A stretch of 64,000 bases of DNA from Glaciozyma antarctica PI12. Lineage: Eukaryota > Basidiomycota > Microbotryomycetes > Kriegeriales > Camptobasidiaceae. Below are positions 56,801 through 64,000 of this stretch, in pieces. The position numbers were made by a program, and so were the translations under genes. The DNA lies in the NCBI GenBank assembly GCA_002917775.1, contig KZ627146.1:813678-877677 (forward strand). Direction: 5' to 3'. Below the pieces are notes generated by a model that saw only the letters and a program-made list of their open reading frames with translations, did no database searches and had not been told where the DNA came from. The stretch's first letter is position 1, and every line of letters begins with the position of its first letter.

Positions 56801-59229
56801 GCTGAGAAACAGTCAGCTCGAGCCCGCTGAACGCCACAAGAACTCGACGCACTGTTGTCCTCGATCGTTGCAGGGTTGTTGATGATGTTGTGGTCGTTGA
56901 CGAAGAGGCGGAGAATGTAGTCGGAGAGGGTAAAGTTCATCACGTAGATGTAAGGCACGAAATGCTCGTAGCTCCCAGGTGGGCCAGAGGTCCAGTCCTT
57001 CGCGACGTCGGTGAAGAGGGTGATGTGGTCGCGGAGAAGGGAGATGTCGGGCTTGGCCATCGTAACGTTGATCGTCCAAGTGCGAAGCGCGTCCCAGATG
57101 AGAGGGAAGGGAAGTCCGACGTGCACCTGCGAAGAACTGGTCAGGGTCGACGGTGGCTCGAGGAGGAGGGAGGACGCACTCGACAAGTCTCCGCCTTAAG
57201 AAACGTCGCGTAGTTGACGCTCGAGGACACGCTCATCTCGTCCAGATGAAACTCGACGAGCGTATCGTAGCCTTGAGGCGTCGCGACCATCGGAAGGACG
57301 TAGGAGAGCGTAGAGTTCGGTCCGAGCGCAACGTCGAGCCAGCCATAAGGTCGAATCGTCGCATCGTCGAACGAATCGGTCTCGAGTCCGTCGTATCTCC
57401 AATCCTGCGCACCTTCATCAGCTGTCTCTTCCTCACTCGGCGCCGAAAAAAACGCACCTTCGAAACCTCCCTCGTCGGGATCCTCATCGTTGCGCCCTCG
57501 CTGAACTCGACAAACACCTTCATCGCCGTATGCATCCTCAGATCTCCAGGCTTGAGCTTCGGCGTCTCCTTCGCATCAAAGAACGTCGTCGGCGTGAACG
57601 CCTGCTGAAGCTCCGATCTGCTTCTCCATCAGCTCCTCTCCGTCCAACAGCCTCAAAAGACTCACCTTTGCCGATCCGCCCAAGGCCCATACGTGATGAT
57701 CCCACCCTTGACGACCAGATCGACTCCCCACTCCGGACTAAGATCCCCATTCCCAATATCGCACGTCTCGAGTCCCGCGAACCCCGTCACGACCCTCGGA
57801 ACCGGCGGAACCTTGCCCGCCGTATCGCAGTAGTAGGTCATCTCGAGCTCCGGGCTCGTCAGGAGCGTCGTGACTTTGGCGTATTCGACGTGCTGGACCG
57901 AGTCGCTCGCGCCACCGCCGGTTTGATAGCGAGGGAGACCTTGCCAAGACCAGGGCTGAACCGGGGCCGAAGGTGATGGGGTTGAGGTTGTGTCGGAGCG
58001 GCGAGGGATGGGGAGGGAGCGGAGGAAGGAGCGAAAGAGTGGGAGGGTGGCGAAGAGCGTTGGGTTGTGGAGGAAGGAGGGTAGGAAGGCGCTGAGGAAG
58101 GATGTGAGTTAGGTAGGCGAGGGAGAGAAGGGTGGCACGTACGGGGTTGATTGAAGGCGAGAGAGGACGGCTTCGCCGTGTGCGTCCATGGGGCCTTCGT
58201 AGTCCGGGTTCGTGCGAAAGACGATCTTGGGCTGAGCGAAGGTGAGGCGATAGATCTGCTTGTACTCGTCAAATTGCGACCGAGACTGAAACGACGTGTC
58301 AGTGTTGTTCCGACGAGAGTGAGGAACGCCCAAGCTGACCTTGACTGCAGCGTACGATCCTGCCACCTTGTCGAACCCGGCGATGATGATGTTCGACGTC
58401 GACGGGTTCCCCATGATAATTGCTCCTGTACTGCACTTGATCTCAATCGGCAAGGCTTCCCTGAGCCAGTTCGTCGTCCCCTTCGCCTTCTTCTTCTCCT
58501 TCTCCTGCGACTCCTTCGCTCCTCCGTCACTTTCCCCTTGAGCCAACTTCTCCTCGTCGCTACTTCTCGAATCCCACGACGTCGAAAGCGGGTCGGTGAC
58601 GCCGAGCTGCTCGAGGATCGCGTCGTACGAAGGCGTGCGGTTGTAGAGGAACCATTCGGCTCCCGTGAGCGAGACGGTGATGCGGCAGGGAAATCGAGCT
58701 TCTGCGATCGCAGGGCCAGGCATTAGCTCGCTTTGGGTCATTGAAAGGAGCTGCTCACCTGAAGGATGATCCTCCTCGGACCGCACGCGCCAGAGCCAGT
58801 ACCGCCAGGTGATGTGACCTGCGTGCGACGTCAGCAGCCGCAGGAGCTCCGGGAAAGAGCACACACCTTTGACAATCCTTAAGCTCTGGTTCCTGCTGAT
58901 GTAGCGAAAGTCGGTAAAGATGATTCGTCCTCCCAGGGGTGCGAACTGGATCCCTCCGATCTCAAAGTACGCATTCGAGGACTTCCATAGCCAGCAGCGG
59001 AGGAGGAATGAGACGACGATACCTCCGATGCGGTTAAAGTAGAAGAAGTACTGGTTCGCGAGGAGCTGGTTTAGCTGGCGCAGGAAGGAGGAGCTGGAGG
59101 ACGCACAAAGAGGACGAGGATGACGACCACGATATTCTCGACGAGGTAGAGCCAGTTGAGCGCCGCCGGGCCGGAGGAACGAAGAGATCCAACAGCAGCT
59201 TGGCGAGCTACGAGGGCGAAGGAGGACAT
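47867..59229 (-). CDS. CSF1: Bridge-like lipid transfer protein Csf1 (Tweek/BLTP1 family)
   Basis: By far the largest gene, about 3,300 residues over some 20 exons. The N terminus has one membrane helix (LNWLYLVENIVVVILVLF). Then come the hallmark QYFFYFNRIGGIVVSFLLR, FEIGGIQFAPLGGRIIFTDF, RYISRNQSLRIVKGH and ITWRYWLWRVR, matching Csf1 rather than Vps13 or Fmp27. The remainder is rich in alternating amphipathic beta strands, as expected for a long hydrophobic groove (for example LRFVCDLGPSIGRSTFTADA and RILNRLAIEVDRIRIAIFPG). It ends YMDQLVRQKFNENHRPTVV and an Ala/Glu tail. Family members span ER contact sites and move phospholipids; in yeast Csf1 supports phosphatidylethanolamine supply for GPI-anchor synthesis and growth in the cold. 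One weak donor (GTCGCC, about 50790) is needed to join PQPL to VSAAQATFEFASG. Confidence 0.95.
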
Positions 59230-59820
59230 GGTGCGCGTTCAGAGGAGGAGGGGCATTAGGAAGGTGTGCTCTGGGAGGAGGAGGTCAGCGTGGAGCTCGG
59301 AGCAAGGGTCTAGGGGACCGCGGTGAGCTGGATTGGGCCCGTTCTCCCAGCTACGAGCTAAGCTGGCAAGAGCCATCGTGCTCTCCTCTGCAAGCTGGCC
59401 AAGCTGAAGGTGCTCCGACCTCCCTCCGCACCTCCCTCCTAGCTCCCGCCCCTCCTCCATTGACATTACATACATACGGCAATCTGAGCTCACCTGTGTC
59501 TCTGATCCGCACGGAGTGTCTGCTCCTAAAGTTGCGAGGCGGGTGAGGCGGAGGGAGGAGCTGGGAAGGTGGTGCCGTTCGACGTCCGACGTGGGTGACG
59601 CTGGCTGTGGAGCTCCAAGGGACGTTTCCTGTGGTTGGGCTCTCGTGTTCTGCGGAGCTATCGAGAGCGACGGCGTGGTGGTGGAGGGTGAAGAGCTGGC
59701 AGCCAGGTGCGTCTTGAAGCTTGAAGCTTGTTCGACTTGCTCCAGCCGCCTGGCTCTCCCTGGCTCTCCCTCCTCCCCATCACCTCAAAACGGACTCCAC
59801 GCTCCTGAGGCCCAACTATA
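59230..59820. other. Divergent intergenic region
   Basis: Promoter region shared by CSF1 (minus) and the SUZ-domain gene (plus). CTTGAAGCTTGAAGCTTG at about 59714 is a short direct repeat. No gene seen. Confidence 0.4.
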
Positions 59821-60376
59821 ATGCCACCACTCCCGCAAGCCGATCCCTTCGCAGACTGGGACACCGTACGCTTTCCCCTTCCTCCCCAAGTCGCAGCTAA
59901 CACATCTCCCAGCCCTCGTCCCGCGCTCCTCTCCCCACCGAACGCGCCAAGAACGCCAAACTCTGGTCAGAAGCGTTCGTTCCACCCTCTCTCCCCTGCT
60001 CTCCCTCTGACGCCCTCGCAGGAACGCTCCCGCCCCCTCCTACGCCCTCTCCTCCTCCTCCTCCTCCCGCCTCCCTCCCGTCGCTGCTATCGCCGGACCC
60101 GCTTTAACGATCCTTAAGCGCCCTTCGACGCCTGTTGAAGCAGTATCGCGAACTGCAGGAGGAGGGGAGAAGGTGAAGAGTCTTGGGGAGCGGGAGAGGG
60201 AGTACGAGGAGGCGAGGAGGAGGATCTATGGGGACGAGGAGGGGAAGAGTAAGGGGAGGGGTGGGGGGAAGGGTGCGGCGAAGGAGAAGGTGGCTGTGGG
60301 AGGGGAGGGGGTGAGGGCGCCGAAGGGACCTACGGAGGGAGGAGGATTCGGAGCGGGGAGGGGCAAGGCACGGTAG
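59821..60376 (+). CDS. SUZ-domain protein (SZRD1-like)
   Basis: Exons MPPLPQADPFADWDT, PSSRAPLPTERAKNAKLW and a third exon splice in frame (donors GTACGC and GTCAGA; TAACA and CTGAC branch sites). The third exon carries GPALTILKRPSTPVEAVSRT, then KVKSLGEREREYEEARRRIY. That is the SUZ RNA-binding motif: ILKRP, a spacer, then KSLxEREREYxEARRRI. Small SUZ proteins such as SZRD1 bind RNA; no more specific role is known. The Gly/Lys-rich tail ends GRGKAR and a stop. In the next frame an open reading frame continues (GEVLQKVPRGME, a clear intron, QRESSASIPFDPPQPATRSG). A missing G in the purine run at 60355-60375 may therefore have truncated a longer protein. Confidence 0.8.
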
Positions 60377-61099
60377 GGGAGGTGCTGCAGAAGGTACCGC
60401 GTGGGATGGAGTGAGTAACTTGGCTCTCTTCTTACTGTGGACGTGACTGACGCGCATCTTCTCGCAGCAGCGGGAGAGCTCAGCGAGCATTCCTTTCGAC
60501 CCTCCTCAACCTGCGACGCGGTCGGGGGACACCCCCGCCGATGCGAGCACTTCAAGAGCCGCAGGATCGAGTGCTAGTACCTCGGCCGGCCCAGCACCGT
60601 TGAGCGCGAGTTCATACCGCCGCACTTGCGAGCAGGATCAGGGTGAGTCTCCGTTTGGCAGCGAGCTGGGACAGAGTAGCTGATGCGCTCTGCTGATGCT
60701 AGATCTCTGCGGTCTCGAAGTGACAATCAAGACCGAGTACCACATGAACCGTCGTGTTCGCAACGTCGCGGCCCATTTGGGCGTTCTGCTCGGATTGCTC
60801 CAGCTCCTTCGCTTCTTGTGCTTCTCTTTCAGCTCTCCTGCTTCGGGTGCCTCCAGAGCGACAGCTTCTCCCAGCGTTCCAAGCTATTTGCTCGTGAGAG
60901 AAGTGAAGAGAGGGGCCCTCTGCTCCCGAATGTCCGCGGCGTTGTTCCGTCCTCTTGACTGCCTTGCCCGCCGCCGCTGCCTTCCCTCTCGCCACCTCCC
61001 TCCTCCAAGCTCCAACGAGTCAACGCAGTCCTGGCCTCCACTATCTCTCTCGGACCAGGCCCCTCCGACGGGGGCCTCTCCTTCGCCGTCCCGCTCTCG
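60377..61099. other. Spacer with well-formed introns: SUZ-gene continuation or R3H-gene leader
   Basis: Two convincing introns lie here: GTGAGT...CGTGACTGACGC...CGCAG (about 60411-60467) and GTGAGTC...GCTGATGCTAG (about 60640-60703). Between them an open frame reads SIPFDPPQPATRSGDTPADA and SSYRRTCEQDQ. It is therefore transcribed sequence, probably the true 3' part of the SUZ gene or the 5' part of the next one. Just before 61100 the frame is open upstream (VNAVLASTISLGPGPSDGGL, then SFAVPLS), so the R3H-associated gene may start earlier. Confidence 0.45.
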
Positions 61100-62564
61100 A
61101 TGCCCGCCATCCTCCAGAATCCGCGTACTCGGTTCGCCCACCTCCACGGCGGCCGAGAGCGCAAGGCAGACGAGCCCTCTAGCAAGGCCAAGGACGCCCC
61201 GGTCGTAGGAGGGAAGCGGCGGCGGAGGAGGATGGAGAATGGTACGCTGCGAGTCAAGCTCGATCGGTCGTCTCCACGTTCGAGAGGGAGGGGGAGAACT
61301 GGCGGATGGGGAGGAGACGAAGGGTCTGGAGAAGCTGCTCTGGCTGCACGCGCGGTACGGTGGAGCGGGTTACTAGGCGTGCTGCTGTCCACGCACCAAG
61401 CGGCTCCTTCAATCGCGCTATCGGGGAGACTCCCAGCTAACGCGCACCTCCACAGCTGTCCTCGCAGGCAACCCTCACATCCTCCGCCCCACTCTCCGCG
61501 ACTACGATCCCCGACCCCTCGCCGGACCTCTCACCTTCGTCCCCCCTCCTCCCTCCTTCCCCCGCTCCCTCGTCCTCCCCTCCATCGACCCTCCAACCCT
61601 CAACCCCCTCTCGACCTCGAACGGCCAATTCTCCCTCTCCCTCAAGGGCGTTCGCCGTACCCTCCTCCGTCTCACTGGCCCAATCGCAGGCCTCGGAGGC
61701 CCCACCGAGTCCCTCATCCGACTCATCGAATCCGAGCTCCTACGCTGGCTTTCCGCGCGCAGCGACTTCCATTCGACCCCGACCATCCTCGACCCCACTC
61801 CCTACCGCTCTCCCGCCCTCCCCGACTCTCCATTCCCTTCGACCCCGGAACCAACTCTCACCGAACTCTCCCGCACCCCCTCCTCCCTCCTCTGGGCTCT
61901 CCCCGACCCGCACGCCCGGTTCATCACCCACGTCTTAGCGCGCTACTACTCCCTCCCCTCCTTCTCCAAGCCCCGTTCCCCCACCGACCCAACTCGCGTC
62001 ACCTGGATCCTCCGCCCCCAGATCGTGCGGCCCCGAGTGGGGGACGTCGATACGCCGCCTATGACGGAGGTGAGCGGGAGCGAAGTGAGTAGCGAGGTTA
62101 GCAGCGAGGTGGAGAGTGGGAGCGAGACCGGTTGGGACGAGGTGGGAGCTTGGGAGGAGGAATTGGATGGGACGAGGGAGGAGAGTAGCGAGGGAGGGAC
62201 GGACGACGAGGCGAGTTCGGGGGCGGAGGACCTCGCTGCTTCTATCAAGTCGCTGCCTGCTAGGACGGCGACGGTATCGATGGAGGGAGCTTCGACGCCT
62301 CGACCTGCGACGGTGGGAGAGTTTGGGACGCCGAGAGCGGGGTGGGCGGTTAGGAATGTGGTGCGCGAGGAGGGGGGGATGAGGACGCCTGTGCCGAGGG
62401 GGAGGACGTTGGGAGGGATGGGGGAGAGGGAGAGGGCGTCGAGTGAGGAGAGTTTGGTGAGGCAGAGTCCGAGGGTGGTTGGGATGGTCAAGGTGCGCAA
62501 GGGGGAGTGGAAGATGCCGGAGAGGAGCTTCGCCGAGTTCTTGTTCGGGGAGAAGGGAATTTAG
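61100..62564 (+). CDS. R3H-associated-domain protein
   Basis: MPAILQNPRTRFAHLHGG leads to VVGGKRRRRRMEN. An intron of about 210 nt (GTACGC donor, CTAAC branch, CACAG acceptor) joins this to AVLAGNPHILRPTLRDYDPR. A basic cluster followed by MEN, then NPHxxRP and xDY, resembles the fungal R3H-associated N-terminal domain. Further on, SLKGVRRTLLRLTGPIAGLG, then DPHARFITHVLARYYSLPSF and KPRSPTDPTRVTWILRPQ look like the R3H-type part that binds single-stranded nucleic acid. The C-terminal half is acidic and Ser-rich, ending RSFAEFLFGEKGI. Function is unknown. The first ATG is used, but an upstream in-frame open stretch suggests missing N-terminal residues. Confidence 0.65.
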
Positions 62565-63119
62565 GATACTAGGCTGTGATCAAAGGGATGCAGCTCTGCT
62601 TTGGCTTGGAGTCGTGTCGGAGGACGCAGCGGACGCAGCGAGAGGTGCCTGGTGAAGCTTGGGCTTCGCGTGGCTTTGGCGAGAAGCTCGCGCGCTGAAA
62701 GCGCAGAAGGCTAAGCTGGCTTGCGTACTTTGCAAAGGGGAAGCACATAAGCTGTACCAAGCCTCGTTTACGACCTCGAAAGGAGAGAACGGCGCAAGCA
62801 AAAGCGCAAAGCGTGTCGACACCCGCCTGTTGTTCCTCGACCGACCTCCTCGCCGGGACTCGACTTGCTCTCAGCTCGTACAGCTCTTCAAACAAGCTCA
62901 CAACAGCGTAGCAAGTACGGTGGACTTCAGCGCCATCTCCCGCTCCCTGCTAACAAATCGCGCAGAGCTCCCGTCCTCGCGTGACACGACTCCTTCGTCC
63001 CAACGTCCCAGCCTCTCAACCACTTCACAGCCATAGCCACCATCGGCTCCCCGACTCCCACGACCTCTCCGACCTTCCGTACCAACACTCGTCTCGGGAA
63101 CGCCGCCGCCGAGAACCTC
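62565..63119. other. Intergenic and probable 5' part of the last gene
   Basis: In the frame of the next gene the sequence is open from about 62981 and reads FVPTSQPLNHFTAIATIGSP and TNTRLGNAAAENL up to the ATG. Its coding region thus probably begins upstream, via an intron ending CTAAC...GCGCAG at about 62965. A TGA at 62977-62979 blocks direct continuation, so the upstream join is unresolved. Confidence 0.4.
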
Positions 63120-64000
63120 ATGCGCGCGTTCCTCTCCTCTCCAACCGCCGTTCTATCGTCCTCCGACAGCCTTACCAACGCGCACGCGCTTTGCGAGGCG
63201 TCCTTTGAGGAGCGTATTCGCGTCAAGGCGCGCATCCTCGCGACCGGAAAGGTGATCAGGAAGGCTCTCGTCGACGGTCAATTCCGAGGGACCGATCTTG
63301 AGGGGGAGTACGAAGCTCTATCGGTCGAGGAGAGGGAGAGCATCGTCCGCGAGGCTCTGAAGGAGCATTTCGAGCACGGAGAAAGGTTAGCCACTGGCTA
63401 CAGCGACAGTCTTCTCCTCGCTCGACTCGACTGCCCCGAGATCACTCTCCGTTCGTTGACGGTCGGCAAGGGAGAAGATCTCGTCGAGCTCGCTCGCCAC
63501 TTCGCGTTGGACGACGACGCTACCGACTACTCGTACGTTCGCAACTCGCAGCTCGAGAAGCTCAAGGGATGGATCACGGACGAGGTCTTCCCAAGGGCTC
63601 GAGGCGTTCGAGCGAACCAGGAGACGGAACTCCTGCACCGGCAAAATTTTATGTGCTCATTTACGTTCCGCGTCGTTAGGCGGGTGGTGAGTAGCCTGCT
63701 CGTTCCTGGTGGTTTGAGCGAGAGGTAATCTGTTGTAATCCCAGAGACTGGCCTGCTAGCACGGGTTGCCAGTTGGGAGCAGGCCTTCCGCGCGATGGAA
63801 CCGGCTGGAATGTACGAGTCGCCCGCCTCGAAAGAGGTGTGCGCAGCTTGCAGGAGCAGTGGTAAGTTACGTTCCGCGTCGCAAGCTTCGACGCGGATAT
63901 TGACGTCGGTTTCGCAGTCCGTGAGCTCCAACTCGCCGCCGAAGACCCGACTATGAGGCTTCTCAATTGCGGAGGCTGCTTGAAGCTGGGAAGGAGGGTT
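63120..64000 (+). CDS. Unidentified gene, cut by the window end
   Basis: Open frame starting MRAFLSSPTAVLSSSDSLTN. It then reads CEASFEERIRVKARILATGK, ALSVEERESIVREALKEHFE, CPEITLRSLTVGKGEDLVEL and NSQLEKLKGWITDEVFP. It is helix-rich and charged, with no recognised domain. The frame stops at 63726-63728 after FTFRVVRRVVSSLLVPGG. A 15-base direct repeat brackets this point. If one repeat copy and the intervening 191 bases are removed, the frame continues to the window end (ASFDADIDVGFAVRELQLAA). Alternatively a normal 56-nt intron (GTAAGT at 63862, TTGAC branch, TTCGCAG) ends here. The 3' structure is open. Confidence 0.5.
63661..63881 (+). repeat. 15-bp direct repeat flanking 191 bp
   Basis: TTACGTTCCGCGTCG occurs at 63661-63675 and 63867-63881. 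The sequence in between contains an imperfect stem (GGCCTGCT...AGCAGGCC at about 63754-63789) but no clear terminal inverted repeats or poly-A. It may be a target-site duplication around a short insertion, or a local duplication. Confidence 0.6.

Noticed and set aside
61100-62092. Unspliced continuation of the R3H-associated gene's first frame through the intron
   Set aside because: The read-through product becomes His/Pro/Arg low-complexity, whereas splicing at GTACGC gives MEN-AVLAGNPHILRP, which matches the family.

Overview
The window looks like nuclear DNA of a basidiomycete red yeast (Rhodotorula / Rhodosporidium / Sporobolomyces type). The evidence is high GC, genes packed on both strands, and very many short introns (mostly 45-80 nt). 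Donors are mostly GTGCGT, GTTCGT or GTACGT; a CTGAC or CTAAC branch site lies 8-20 nt before a CAG (sometimes AAG or TAG) acceptor. Protein families are typically fungal. All calls come from reading splice-consistent translations by eye; no database search was possible.

Layout. 1-4.3 kb: tail of an unknown gene, a Costars-domain protein, alpha-tubulin, a small GPI-type surface protein. 4.8-17.2 kb: an NDR-family kinase (Cbk1-like), an MFS siderophore-iron transporter, a MARVEL-like membrane protein, a coiled-coil/WD40 protein, and a Cox18/Oxa1-family insertase. 18.3-29 kb: a secreted double-psi beta-barrel protein, an arrestin-like protein, an EF-hand mitochondrial carrier (Sal1-like), a short acidic protein, an intron-bearing class II tRNA gene with a duplicated 5' half, and an Aro8-type aminotransferase. 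29-39.2 kb: relics of a CipC/DUF3759 gene, a peroxisomal acyl-CoA oxidase, an ELL-associated factor, and an RNA-dependent RNA polymerase. 39.3-47.3 kb: an LCCL-domain membrane protein, a short-chain dehydrogenase, and a PX-domain protein of the Lec1 type. 47.9-59.2 kb: one giant gene for the bridge-like lipid transfer protein Csf1. 59.8-64 kb: a SUZ-domain protein, an R3H-associated protein, and an unknown gene running off the end.

No operon-like pathway cluster is visible; neighbours are mostly unrelated housekeeping genes. Loose themes are lipid handling (Csf1, Lec1, acyl-CoA oxidase, carrier) and RNA/transcription (RdRP, EAF, SUZ, R3H-associated).

Three things deserve attention. (1) Two genes have an initiator ATG alone in the first coding exon. 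(2) A perfect 16-bp hairpin lies directly upstream of the Costars gene. (3) Small frame-breaking indels recur in otherwise conserved genes (alpha-tubulin, NDR kinase, RdRP, SDR and others). These look more like assembly errors than biology, but they must be settled before any of these genes is called broken. I did not find a clearly new multi-gene system.
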